Below are positions 47,120-64,000 of a stretch of DNA of 64,000 nt, piece after piece. The notes beneath the pieces are model-generated. The model saw nothing but the letters and a program-made list of their open reading frames with translations, ran no database searches and had not been told where the DNA came from. The translations under genes and the position numbers were made by a program. The number at the start of each line of letters is the position of its first letter. Positions within the stretch are counted from its first letter, which is position 1. This DNA comes from Stramonita haemastoma (taxonomy: Eukaryota; Mollusca; Gastropoda; Neogastropoda; Muricidae): the NCBI GenBank assembly GCA_030674155.1, contig CM060326.1, positions 32,564,487 through 32,628,486 of the forward strand. Direction: 5' to 3'.

Positions 47120-47320
47120 ATCTGTGAGGAGTTGATGATGCGCTGTCTGGCCCCCGACTGCCAGATGGGAGGTCTGGGCTGTGACAACATGACGGTCGTC
47201 CTCGTCTGCTTCTTGCACGGTGCCACCTATGCCGACCTGGCGCGCAAGTGTGCCCGTCCCTCCCGCGGCAGTATCGCCCCACACCTGCCCAGTCTTCACA
47301 ACGGGTTTGAGTACAAATAG
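47120..47320 (+). CDS. ppm-2: PP2C-family protein phosphatase, last exon
   Basis: Residues 256-321 plus TAG at 47318-47320. CLAPDCQMGGLGCDNMTVVL carries the last metal Asp (Asp277 of CDNMT). The C-terminus, after FLHGATYADLARKCARPS, ends HNGFEYK and is somewhat shorter than the nematode relative. Acceptor CCCAACAG ends at 47119. The exon is distinctly GC-rich. Confidence 0.96.
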   Translation: MCEELMMRCLAPDCQMGGLGCDNMTVVLVCFLHGATYADLARKCARPSRGSIAPHLPSLHNGFEYK

Positions 47321-49985
47321 ACCTGGCCCTCCTCGTGTGCATGGGGTAGGGGGATTGTGAGAGAGTGGTTGATGTGAAGGAGTGGTGGTGAGGCTGGTCT
47401 GTTGTATAATTTATTTTCATCATGCTTTTTATGCCATGTGTGTCAGAAAGAGAGAGAGAGAGAGAGAAAGTGGATGGAATGTGATGTTGGATTGTATAAA
47501 AGTTGACGGTACGGTTGCTGGGTGCCTGTGAAGAAGAAAAGATTATATATTTTATTTATTGTCCTTTGATTGCAAAGGTCGGCTTAAATGAAAAATATTT
47601 CCCTTAAGATTTTAATATTGAAGGAGAGCTGTTTTAGCATGGTATTAATGTTGAAGGTGTGTATATTTGTGTACAGTTGAAAACAAAGAGTAAAAGAAGA
47701 AAAAAAGCGAGTGGCTTGGACTCTGTTGTGTCATAATTGTTGATGTTTCCACTGTTCTGAATGTGATAATGGGGTTTTGTTTTTCCAGCATTTGTGATGT
47801 GTATGTAGCACATTTGCTGGCTGGTGAAGCTATAACTGTGTTGTGAAACATCCACCTGTGGGTCATTGTTTGCCATGTAACCCATTGTACATGATCTTTA
47901 TTTGTCTTCCTTGCTTTCTTCATGCTCTTTGTGTTTTTTTGCTTGATTTCTCTTGATTTTCTATCTCATAAGCATTGCGCCTTTTGTTTTGTTTGCTTCA
48001 TTGTAACATGTTTTTGGGTGACTTCAATTTTTTGGTTTCTCAACATGCAAGTGTTTATATTCAATGTCTCTGTTCCTGTTTCACACACTTTTTATTTTCT
48101 AACCTCAATATATTCACCTCCTATCCCGGCTTTCATCATGGCAGGCATATAGGAATAGAGATGTGGATTTAGAACTTTGGGAAACATTTGTTAAAAAGAT
48201 AAGAGTTCCCAAGAAAAATCTATCTACACAAAAGCAAAGTAAATAACCATGACACTAACACCAAACAGACCATGAAATGAATAATAAAGCAGTAGCCCAG
48301 AGACATACTTTTATATCATAGATTTTTTTTTTTTTTGAAAAGCTTTTTTTGTCAATGAAAACGAATCCTGTGTTGTTTTGGGCATCTGTAGGCCCATTCA
48401 AACATGCAGTGACAGACAATCCTGACTTGCTAGTGCCTTCGTCTTCATCTTGTAACCACCTAACATATACACACCAAGAGCATACTTTTCTGGATTGGAG
48501 GAGAAGAAAGACTGACCTTGGTGCCATTGTTTATCTGCAAAAGGTAATATTTATTAAGACATAAAGATGAACTACCCAACTGCAACACCACCAATGGCAA
48601 CAATTTCAACACTGAAAACAAGTGAAGGCTTCAAATATCTATCAGTAAATTGATTGATTTTTCTCTGCTGTCAGATTTTTCTTTTTTATTCCCCCCCCCC
48701 CCCCAAAAAAAAAGTCAGCAGAGTATTGTCTACTTCGTTGCACGAACGTGCAAGACAGTTACATGGTGTCTGCTGAAAATGTCAACACAGTAAGTGAAGT
48801 TAAAAAAGTGGGAGTGATTTAGCTCCTTGCTGAGTAATTATTGTCACACCTGTGAATTTTTTTTTCAACTAAACTATTAAATAACTGTACCTGTTTCGGG
48901 CCTGTTTGCACCCCTTCCCTGTATTGAGGATGTGGAATATACTGCTCCCACTTCACAGGGCACAAATCCAACATCACTCAGTCAAGAGTGCTAAATTTAA
49001 CGCGCCCCTTCCTTTTACCTAGTCTCAAGTGTGGGCAGTTCCTGCTATATTTAACACCAGCTGGCCCCAACTGGGCTGGGACTGGACGGAAAAGTTAGCA
49101 GCTGAGAGAAGCTGAAAGTGGAGGAAACTGACAGCTGTGGCTTCCCTCTGCCTCATCTTTGTTTCATGGTCCCTGTCATTTGGAAATGCCACAAGGTCTT
49201 CTCTGTTATCCACCCTATTCCCCCCCCCCCCCACTCTTCTGGTAATCCTTCTGCTGTTTTCCCTTCCCCTCCCTACTTTTTCAGTCAGGACTATCCGTTT
49301 TTATGCTGTGTGTTTCTCTCAAGACACTTGACAAAGCTACAGTGTGTCATTGAGGTGAATGTGACCCACGTGGTGAGACCCATCATCACAATGTCCTTCC
49401 ATAGTCCCGCCACATGGAATATTGCTAAATTTTGTGCCATGAACCCGAAATCTAAACCATTCTTGTCAGCTTCAGAGATTGCCATGTTACTATGATCTCA
49501 AGCTCACTGAGTCTTGAAGGCTTTAAAACAAACAAAAAAAAGTATTTTCTGTCAAAAACACGTTTTCATTTGTGCTTGTGGGTTTTTTTCTGCCTAGTCA
49601 TTCTTCTTAGAAGTTTAAGAATGTAATATTACATTACCTGGATGGCTGGATGCTAGTATATCCTGCCATTGATAACCTCTGGCGCAGTTTCTATCATGTC
49701 ATTGTGATAATTGGCATCGCACGATATGGATATTTTATGAGTTAATGAAATAAATTAGTTCTGGCTTCATTTCAAGCTCATATACCAAGATTAGACTGTG
49801 ACATTAATCTCTTCAACAGGCTCAGCCTTCCCCTCGCCTTAAGTTTAAAGACAGATTTGAAAGGTAGCATAAGTTACAGCTGGATAGATAGCAAGTGGTT
49901 ATTGGCAGAGAAAAACATAGGGTTTTTTGCTTTGTTTTTGCCTTTTCTTTTAAGCAGGATTACAGTTAAACTGGTTTAAAAACAG
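47321..49985 (+). other. Phosphatase 3' UTR and downstream, no other gene seen
   Basis: A short (GA)n at 47449-47467, then AT-rich sequence. The first clear AATAAA after the stop is at 48283-48288. C runs lie at 48692-48706 and 49220-49232. No coding signal. Confidence 0.55.
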
Positions 49986-50011
49986 TATATATACATATAT
50001 ATATTATAGTA

Positions 50012-50078
<67 letters not shown>

Positions 50079-53000
50079 GCATGTCACATTTCAACACATT
50101 GCGTTAGTGTAAGAAGATTTGATGCAGTAACTCTTTTAACAAGAAGTAGTATGAAATGCTTGCTGATTCAGTACCATTGACTCTTCAAATGTAGCAAATG
50201 TACACTGAAAAATGGACATTCACAACATCATAGAAATGGTTCCAAAGTATTTTTAGTGGGTTTGGAGGATAAAGGTTTTACTGATTTTTAGTTTGTGTGT
50301 GTAGCTGCTAAAAATAAAATATATATATATATATATATAACAACCACCACCCTAAAACCACTCATGAAAAAAGAGGCAGATACTAGCCTGAAAATTTTTT
50401 TTTTAAATTTTTTTTTTTAAGGTTGATGATGTAAATTTTCCGCCAGTTCAGTAGACTCCTACAACCACACACAAAAATGGATCGTTAAAATCACATTGGT
50501 GTTGTTACATGTCAACCAGATTTAGATCATCTCCTCTGCTTTTCTTGTGGTTGACTTATCATTCTCTGTCTTTCAGTTTCATCATCGTCATATTTTTTCT
50601 CATTCCCTTTCATCTTTTTTCACCATTTTCATTCTCATATCTGTATTTCTTATTTTCATTTCTGTATGGCTACACTTGTCTCTCTTTTCAAAGTGGAACA
50701 AGCATGTTCCTCACATTATGACTTTTAACAGTTATTTGCTTGTTTTTTGAAAGTACCATGAATGTATCAGTTTTATGTGCAGCATGAATTTGCAGATGTA
50801 TTTTGAGGAAGATGGTGTGTTGTGCGTTGATTTGGTTTATGCCAATTTGGGTTTTTATTTTACTCATGCATTGTACTGTGTTGAACTCAGTAGACTTTTT
50901 TGAATGATGTGAATGCAAATGAGCATGAGTGTTATTGTTTGACTGCTTCTGCTGTTATTTATGTTGGATAGTTTTGTTGTGTTCAGATTAAAGTTTATTG
51001 GGTTCATACATAAATCATTAATTCTGTAAAAATTTGTAAATTTTCAAATGTTCTCATTTTGTTTAATCAGCCCCATGTCAGAAGACAGCTTTGTTGCTGC
51101 CTAAAAATATGATTGAGAAGATCGATTTAAAAAGAAGTGGCCTACAATTTTTGGGGTGCAGGGCAAGAGTTGAGGAAGAAAGCTAGAAAGTAGCAGTATT
51201 TAGATCGGCATGAATCATAAGGCTGTTTCTGTCATCCACCTGTATTTGCATGCTCCCAAACAAATAACGATGCACAGGAAAGTTCTCCAGCTCAAAATGT
51301 TTAAGATTGTGTATGTGTTTGTGTGTGTGTGTGTGTTTGTGTGTGTGTGATAGCATATTGTACTCTGTGACTTAATAGATTACTTGCTGCTTTCACAGAA
51401 GCACTGGGTTGTGGGCATTCACAAAAAACACATATTAGGAATAGTTGAAATCATTCAAATCTTTCATTTTCAAAGGTTTGTCATGAACATGTATTCTGCA
51501 AAGATTTTGTTCACAAAGAATAATGTATCTGATGTTTGAAGAAGACTTTTGCTGCACCCCATCCATATTCTCCTCCAACCCCATACCTCCCTGCCACCAC
51601 TCTTTTTGAGGTTGTATCTTTTCCTCAAACCTGCTTATGCCTTTCATCCAAATATATGTCCGTGTGTCCAAGAATAACAAGCTCAGCTTTTTTGCATTGC
51701 TAGCTTAAACTTGATGAAGATCTTCCAGAGATATAGAGAAAGTGGCATGTTTTTTGTCTTTTCAGGATTGCCTTTGAGATTAGCTAATGGGAAAAACAAG
51801 ATTGAGGAAGCCATAAGTTTGGTGTTGTGGTTGTAGCCTTTGCATTGTGTCTTACAGTTTTTTTCTATACTCTTTTGGGATGCCGCTAGTGCTTGTTCAC
51901 TCTGCCATGTTCTTCCTTTGCTGTTTTGTTAACCCCTGTCCACCCACCCCCTTAAAACCAAAAAGAAAGAAAAGAGATGAGATACATTATTTTTGGGAGA
52001 TACTGTGTTTAGCTCTGGAAACTGTTTGTAGATGCTTGTATATGTCAGGGCCTTAACATTTTACCTTTGCCCTTGGAAATTTGTCTGATTTTATTGCAAC
52101 TTTTAAAAAAATGTGCTATGAACTATTTAGTACGTTCTCTTTTCCTTCAAGTTCATATTTCCTGTTTAAGCTGAAAACTGATCCCTGTATTTATCTTTGA
52201 TCACTCTATCCATCAGGCATATTCAGCTGCACACATACATATGCATTCACATGCAAACAGGCATATTGACACACATACAGACATGCACTCAAAATACACA
52301 AACACTCACACACACACACACCATAGCAAAGATGTATCATCACACATATTTTGTCTTGGTGATAGGCAGCATCACAAGTTTAATCTATTTTTGTAAGACA
52401 TATTTTACCCCATCAATTTAGCAAAGGGTGCTAAATTTTGAAGCTCAAAACTCAGCAACACCAGTTGATTGCTTGCTAAAGTCTTAGGGTAAGTTCATAC
52501 CAAACACGGACATAGATTATGGCTAAAGACTTAATTAAACATCCAGTCTTGCCTGATTCAGATGGGAAAATGTACAGTTATGGCAAGATATTCTGATGGG
52601 TGGTGTTGCACAGTTTAGTCGGGTCTAACCATTCATTCGCTATTTGAGAATAGAGATCAGCTTGCCATGTGTGTATTTTTGTGCATCCATCAAGACATCA
52701 TTCCGTGACAGCCATCTGTTTCCATCCCTCTTTGGTGTGAACATACCTGTAGACATTCTCAAAGTTTTCAGCAGGACATGGTGGAAAGGATGTCTGTCGC
52801 CCTCATCATGATAACATTCTGTAATTGTCACTTGTTTCCAGGTGTTGAAACATGGAATGTAAATCGCGATTGTAAAGCTTTAAATTGGTGAATAGAGACA
52901 TTGATTGCCAAAGTAGGCAATGGTTCTTAACATGTGACTGTGATGTTTGGATTGCTTACTGTACTACTGTTTCACAAAGCAAAATGACATTTATTTGGTT

Positions 53001-54900
53001 ACTGTCACCTCACTATGATCATTTTATTCTATGAAACCTCGTTTAATGTGGAGGTTGATGTTGATAAATTTTCTAGTTTGTAGAAATGTGAATAGCAATG
53101 AATATACATCATAGCAAGGCAAGGAGTAGTGTAGCTGCTTAAGTGTATAAATTTAAACATTGTAGAGCACTATGCGTAGTTTTCAAAAACAGGAGACAGA
53201 CACAGAGAGAAAAAAAAAACACCAAAAATATGTAGAGGAGATGCAGTCACAAGGGCAGGACTGGAGGAGAGAGATGTCACATAGAAACCTACCACAGATT
53301 TTCAAGCTGGACTTTACCATGTCTGTCAGGCACAACACCCCCTCTCCCTTAAAACAGCTTCCTTTTGTCTGTTGGGTCTCTATGATATCTGTATTAGTGA
53401 TGATTTTTGCTGTGTTTGTTTGCTTTTTTTCACCTTGTCTCTTCCCTCCCCCTCCTACTAGGAAAACAAACATTTTTTGGCGCAGAAGCATGATTAAGGC
53501 CAGTTCTCTGACTGGAAACAAAAACTTGAAAAAAGAATTGACTTGTGGAGCCAGCCTTGTCACAGAGGCCTGGCACTGTTAGGACAGTAGGAGAGTATGT
53601 GGAGATCTTTAAGACTGTTCATACTCTTGCCCGTCCTGATAGGGTCAGAGATTGTTTGAAATCAGGCATAAATGTGCGTTGTGCATTTTTGTGCAAACAT
53701 GATGTATTAGGGAAGGTTGAGGAGATGGGAGTGGTAAAAATACAGTATTGCACAGTGTTTATGTACTAGTATCCTGTTGTTGTAGCGTACTATTAATTAA
53801 GATGTATTATTTCATATGATAAGATTTTTTCATACTGAAAGGTAAGAGGTTTTGAGTTGGTTGTTTTTTTTGATAGTTAAAAGTCCAAATTTCTTTCACT
53901 CTGTCTTCCTCTTTTGTTAGGTTATGGCTTTGGGGGCATTTTTGTTTTATCATTCTTCTCCCACATCCTTCACTATTGTCTTTGTTTTTGGCCTTCTGCA
54001 TCCTGATATATCCTGGCCTTCCTCTCGTGTTGTGTGTTCTGCCTTTGTGTATGTGAGAGCTTCAGTTTATATTGCCATTGTTTTTGTCATGGATATTCCA
54101 GTCATAAAAAGTCAGATTTCAGATGATCTCACTTGTCGCTTGTGCATTTTCACTTGTTCACTGTATGATCCTAAAGTTGGGAGCCTCCAAGTCCCTTCTC
54201 ACTCATGTCCCTTGTAAATAAGAATAAAACTGTATGTATGTATGTATATATCTTATGAAATAAACAGTACAATTTATTGAAATAGAATACCTTGTGAATG
54301 AAATAGTTAGTCAAAATATGTATTGTGTAATCTTAAGAAACTATGGAAGTATTTTGATTTGGGGAAAAATCCAAGTTATAACCTAATAGTCAGAGAAAGA
54401 TTGCGCATATTTTAAAACTTCTGTATTTTAGATGATTTGTCATTATCATTTGGACTGTCCTTTGTGTCATTATTCTGGGTCCATGATAACACTTCTTTCG
54501 ATGGATTTGGACTAGTTTTTCTGTGTAAAAAGAAAACCCAGTTGAGCATCATTATCTTTAAGATTTAATATGATTTTAGTTGTTAGTGTTACATTTTTAG
54601 AGCTTGATTTTCGGTTTTCAGTTTTGGTTTGCTGTATTATACTGATAGTAATAGATATGCAGTTGATTTTGATGAAACAGATGTACAGTTTGCTTGGTGA
54701 ATATTGATTTTGATGCGAGTATATTTTGTTCTTTTGTTCTGTTTGAAACATAAATTTGATGCAGAAATTTAATTTTGCAACAAGTTTAGCTTTGCTAGTA
54801 TTGATTGGGGTTGTGTTGTATTTCTTTTTTATTGTTTGCTTTTCAGAATGATTTCTTGCATTGTTCTACAGTATTTTATTTCTAGTTTTGGTTATCTAGA
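49986..54900. other. Non-coding stretch, no gene seen
   Basis: (CA)n at 50014-50076, short TA run at 50317-50338, the second copy of the short repeat at 50151-50210, ATTAAA at 50987-50992, and paired AATAAA signals at 54223-54228 and 54259-54264. Frames such as 53172-53582 show no family resemblance. No SINE is recognisable. Confidence 0.55.
50151..50210 (+). repeat. Short repeat, copy 2 of 2
   Basis: Matches 46955-47010, with an extra GTAGCAAAT duplication before GTACACTGAAA. Confidence 0.8.
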
Positions 54901-54943
54901 TTGTTTTTTGTTTTATGGTCTCTGACTTCTTCTTTCATTGTCA

Positions 54944-55042
<99 letters not shown>

Positions 55043-55045
55043 CTT
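54944..55045. repeat. (CT)n microsatellite
   Basis: CT run with two CCT interruptions. AATAAA follows at 55169-55174. Confidence 0.96.
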
Positions 55046-55849
55046 TTTTCATCTGTCTGTCATCTGTCTGTCATCTGATTTGTATTTTCTCCCCCTTTTT
55101 TCTTTCTCTCTGTATTTACATGCAAGTTTATCTGTGGATGCAATGTGAGAACAAAATCCTCCAACTGGAATAAATGAAAACTTTTTTTTTTTATCTGCAG
55201 TTATCAACATGTTCCTTGCGTTCTGCAAACTTTTAAAGTGATGTGGTCGGAGTGGCTTGCATCCATTGGTTTGATTAACTCATTATTCATTTGTGTCATA
55301 TGATCTGAATCAATAGTTGAGTTGATAAAACTGCTAGATCCAAGACTTGCATGTGTGACTGAAGTGTGGGAAGTTACGGATTGATAAAACCACTAGACTC
55401 AGCTGTCAGGGCTCCTGTATCTGATTCAAATTGAACCACATCATGAGTTCCCCCAGCCACATCACTTGAAAGAAGGCTTGCTTTCAGCCCAAAAGCTTGC
55501 AGAAAACGAGCAGCATGCTGACATCCTTAGCTTTGAGCTCCTCACTTATTTAGTGCAAGTGAAAGGAAGAAACAGCCTATTTTCACTAAAGGTAATATCA
55601 GTTACCTCTGAGCAATAGTAAATGATGCACCAACAGCAAATGGGTGGCTTACAAGAGATCAGATTATTTCCAGTAATGGACCTTCCAAGTCTTTCCCTCC
55701 AGTTGCAAGAAACAAACAAGCATGTGACTTTGTTTGCATGTGGAGACTTGCGCACTTATACTTTCATGTACATTGTTGCTTGTATCAGTGTGCACACAAG
55801 CATATATGCCTGCATGTGCATGCATGTGCACACACATGTATGTTTGCAT

Positions 55850-55875
55850 ACACACACACACACACACACACACAC

Positions 55876-55931
<56 letters not shown>
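55850..55931. repeat. (CA)n microsatellite
   Basis: About 40 CA units with one break at 55876. Confidence 0.96.
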
Positions 55932-55935
<4 letters not shown>

Positions 55936-56650
55936 AGTTATATAATCACAACAGAACTTTGAGCCAGAAATAAACATTACATTCATTCCATGTTAAAAGC
56001 TTGCCTTACTCTCGCTGTTATTCCTTTCATAACGAAAAATAAAGCAATAAGAGAGAAAATGATAATAGTCTGTTACTGCATTGCTATGTCTGCTTTGGCA
56101 GCAAGATTATGGCAGTGCACTGTACTGCAGGCCATTTTGAAACTGCAAACAAAGGATGCAGAGCATCAAGGACACAGAGTGAATTCTACTAGTGTAAACT
56201 GACGGGGAAACAGGTGTTAAATGAAACGTAGAAAGCTGAAAGCATGTATTTCAGTCATCAAGTACCCCTCCTTTCTTATTTTATTTATTATCATCGTTTG
56301 GAGGAAAATGATGACAAAACTAAAAGCTTGTGTATTTGGATTGTTGAAAGGCCTGTAGGCTGTATGAACTGAAGGGAATGAAGTGGGGGGTGAGTTAAGC
56401 AGTTGTTTCCAAACACTTATGTCTGTCCATGGATTAATTCTGTCAGTTTGGTCATATTCAATATAATCTACATCTCTATAAACATTGACCATGTTTTTAG
56501 GTTTCCACAGCAAGACCCCTTGATCATTGTGTATATTTTCATTCTGACATTAAAGAACATGAAGATCGTGGTGAACTTTTTTTCTTTTCTTTTTTTTGAT
56601 AGGTGTTAAGGACCAGAAACACCTGGAGAAACTTTCTGATCTGTACATAT

Positions 56651-56785
56651 GTAGTTATCGTAAAGAAGGAAGGGGCATTGGTTTTATTTTATTTTATTTT
56701 ATTTATTTATTTATTTTTAAAAATAAAATAAAATAAAATAAAATAAAAAATAAGTAGTTATCGTAAAGAAGGAAGGGGGCATTGG
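56651..56785. repeat. 31-bp direct repeat enclosing an AT-rich palindrome
   Basis: Segment GTAGTTATCGTAAAGAAGGA…CATTGG occurs at 56651-56681 and 56754-56785 (one extra G). Between them, (TTTTA)n runs into its complement (AAAAT)n around a centre near 56718. Confidence 0.92.
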
Positions 56786-56855
56786 TTGCTGGGAACGTTC
56801 AACAACAACAGCAGCGATTTCTTATGTTCTTTATTGAAATATGAAATACTGTATA

Positions 56856-56856
<1 letters not shown>

Positions 56857-56924
<68 letters not shown>
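56857..56924. repeat. (GT)n microsatellite
   Basis: About 34 GT units. Confidence 0.97.
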
Positions 56925-56927
<3 letters not shown>

Positions 56928-57196
56928 GAAGAAGTAAAAGAAAGAGGTATTAGGCCGACATTACTCATGAGTTACTGGCATTAGGTTGATCAGAGTTTGG
57001 CAAGGTGCTTTTGTTTATTTGGATGATTTTTTCTCTCTATAGATCACATGATTTCCAGTTCGAGTATAGTCTCTTAAGAAACATTTTTAAAAAAAAAAAA
57101 AAATTTTAAAAAAACGGTCATCTAAATCAATAGAGAAACCAGAGTTCAAAGACTGTTTGCACATACTGTGTGCGGTAAGGGTAAATTTTGATTTTC

Positions 57197-57199
<3 letters not shown>

Positions 57200-57260
<61 letters not shown>
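57200..57260. repeat. (TA)n microsatellite
   Basis: About 30 TA units, self-complementary and cruciform-prone. Confidence 0.97.
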
Positions 57261-57261
<1 letters not shown>

Positions 57262-58600
57262 CAACAATGGTGTTGTTTTTTTTTTTTAAAACCCTGATGA
57301 AACACTTCATAAAAAAAACATGTTAAATAACTGGCAGTGTTGGGTATAATGAAAGGATGGAGCAGATGTTTTGTCAGAACTGCTCAGCCAAGGATACAAG
57401 TTTTCATTGTTGTTAACACTAAACCATCTTCTGCATAGGAGTCGAGCTGTTCATGTACATAGTCAAGTCAAAGGATCACACCTCTGGCTCAGTGCAGGGG
57501 AGATAGGTTCCTTCCCAAAAACATAATTATTTTGATGATAATGTCATCTAAAGATAACCATTCACCTCTTTTTTTTTAAAAAAATTTGTATCACAAGGTC
57601 ACATCTCCAGCTTCAGTATCACTCTACCACACACTGAGCAACTTGGCCAAAAAGATTTGTTTTCCTCTTATCAAGGGAGATAAAAATTGTAGTCACCCAC
57701 CAAATACACTAACTCTTAATTTAAAACTACTGCCCCTAACAGAGTTTTGTGGTTTATTTAATTTCATTAGTTACTAGCTTACCTGAGTGTCCTTTTTACT
57801 GATTGAAGTGAGGGAGTGCGCCCAAAATCCCACTTCAGCATGTATTTGTGTGAGTGTGCTTGCTTAATCGTTTGGCAACACTCCCTGCCTCAATCTCTCA
57901 CCAGACTCAAAGGGAAGTGGAAAGCTGGCAAACTTGACTATAACGCTGAAAACTGCAATTTTCCATAACTCAGTTGGTCGAGAAATCCGTACTTTATTTT
58001 CTAACTTAAGCTTTCTGTACCTCAGTGGTTCAGAGTTTCAGATTCGTCCCTTTGATTAGAGTTTGAAGACCTATGCATACGTTTTGGTTTGTGTTTATTA
58101 GCCAGTGTAGTGTTATTACTTGTTACCAGCGTCGTTTAAGTCTTTCAGTTGGAGACCTATACAATGTGTACACACGTGTTTGTTGAGGTGGTGGTGTTGT
58201 TTTGAACTGAATGTTTGGCGGCGAGACTGAATGTCACTCCTGTTGTTGTATTACGATACCCTTAGTGTCTTTGAATCCAATCTGCTCAGAAACATCTTCC
58301 ATCTGTGTATATTTTTTGCTTGAATATGTGTGTGTGTGTGTGTGTGTGTAAGTGTTGAGTGCTTGCCAGTGTGAATGCTTGCCAGCCATTGGTCTGTCTG
58401 TATGTAACACTGCCTTAGACTTCCAAGCGAACACGTTCTGTCTTAAAAGTGTGATGTATTGTTTCTTGTGGTGATGTGTATTGACCTATTTATTGAAAAA
58501 GGAGGCGTGTATTTTCTTAAAGGCATTCTCTCATATGGTGTGCTGAGAAATACCGTTAAAGCAATAATCTCACCTTTTCTCTGCCATTCTTCCTCTCTCT
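57262..58600. other. Non-coding stretch, no gene seen
   Basis: Unique-looking AT-rich sequence with a short GT run at 58328-58349. No gene or mobile element recognised. Confidence 0.6.
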
Positions 58601-58605
58601 CTGTC

Positions 58606-62390
<3,785 letters not shown>

Positions 62391-62391
62391 C

Positions 62392-63489
<1,098 letters not shown>

Positions 63490-63790
63490 GTTAGTTAAGT
63501 TCAAGTCTGTCCCGAGCCTAAGGCTCATCAGGCCGGTGCTTATCCTGGTTTCTGTGGCGTTAAGCGACTGAGAGTCATAGACTCCCCCCTGGATAGGACG
63601 CCAGTCTATCGCAGGGTTAACCCCCAATACAAGGTTGGTACCCCTTTTACACCTGGGGGGGGGGGGGTGTGAGAAAATAGCCGTAAAGTGCCTTATCCAA
63701 GGGCACAACGCCATAGCCGAAAGCTGGGATCGAACCCGCAACCTTTAGATTACGAGTCCAACGCCCTAACCACTAGACTACAGCGGCGGC
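63490..63790 (-). mobile_element. SINE family B, full-length copy on the minus strand
   Basis: The reverse complement of 11025-11317: A box TAGTCTAGTGG, B box GGTTCGATCCC, same body. It carries a G run expansion at 63655-63667 (plus strand). Candidate target-site duplication CCTCTCA(T/A)AAA at 63479-63489 and 63791-63801, with one mismatch. Confidence 0.92.
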
Positions 63791-64000
63791 CCTCTCAAAA
63801 AACAACAACTAAAAAGCCCCACCTCCCGATCACCTTTACATATAAACCTAAAACGTGAATGGTGGACTTGTTTAGCGGTGACGTATTCCTCTAGAAAAAC
63901 TAGAAAATGTTGGTTCCAGCCCTGTCCAGAGCCAAACTTTTGTCTCATTGAGATAGTAAATCATGGTCCAGGTGCCAGCTAGTTGGACCATAGACCGAGG
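63791..64000. other. Right edge of window, no gene seen
   Basis: AT-rich sequence. A small inverted repeat ATGGTCCA/TGGACCAT lies at 63963-63991, possibly chance. Confidence 0.5.

Noticed and set aside
53172..53582. 136-codon plus-strand frame and 126-codon antisense frame
   Set aside because: No family resemblance, no splice context, and composition matches the surrounding non-coding DNA.
63963..63991. 8-bp inverted repeat with a 13-base loop at the window edge
   Set aside because: Too short to separate from chance and no supporting context.

Overview
This is animal nuclear DNA. Coding sequence is split into short exons with GT/AG borders, intergenic DNA is full of dinucleotide and trinucleotide microsatellites, and tRNA-headed SINEs are abundant. 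The two multi-exon genes are metazoan families. The SINE styles and microsatellite load would fit a lophotrochozoan, most likely a gastropod mollusc, but that is inference. No RNA gene that looks functional, no CRISPR array and no bacterial-type operon was found.

Layout. (1) 1-5730: the 3' end of a plus-strand animal lipoxygenase gene. It has four terminal exons, an intact stop and a polyadenylation signal. Its 3' UTR holds a ~32-bp minisatellite that resembles the last coding bases. (2) 5730-15560: no gene. It holds SINEs of several families, two with target-site duplications legible for at least one copy, and very long triplet-repeat tracts. (3) 15568-16746, minus strand: an intact single-exon 392-residue seven-helix receptor that has lost most canonical class A activation motifs. 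(4) 16747-23670: no intact gene; a broken LINE 3' end lies at 21.5-22.0 kb. (5) 23675-24718, minus strand: an intact 347-codon reading frame of unknown function inside a dense (GA)n/SINE cluster that runs to 27.6 kb. (6) 27.6-33.2 kb: AT-rich, with no exon I can identify, upstream of the next gene. (7) 33204-47320, plus strand: a nine-coding-exon PP2C-family phosphatase orthologous to nematode ppm-2. All metal-binding motifs are present, but one extra A in coding exon 8 breaks the frame. (8) 47321-63489: no coding gene and no SINE recognised, with several polyadenylation signals; part may be a long 3' UTR. (9) 63490-64000: a SINE copy and flank.

The three identifiable genes act in unrelated processes (oxylipin synthesis, receptor signalling, Ser/Thr dephosphorylation) and nothing suggests a joint pathway. 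The most informative non-gene signals are in the SINEs. A six-base-pair, four-base-loop 3' hairpin covaries between different tails. One central block appears behind different tRNA-like heads. Long (CT)n tracts sit in a fixed strand orientation relative to these SINEs.
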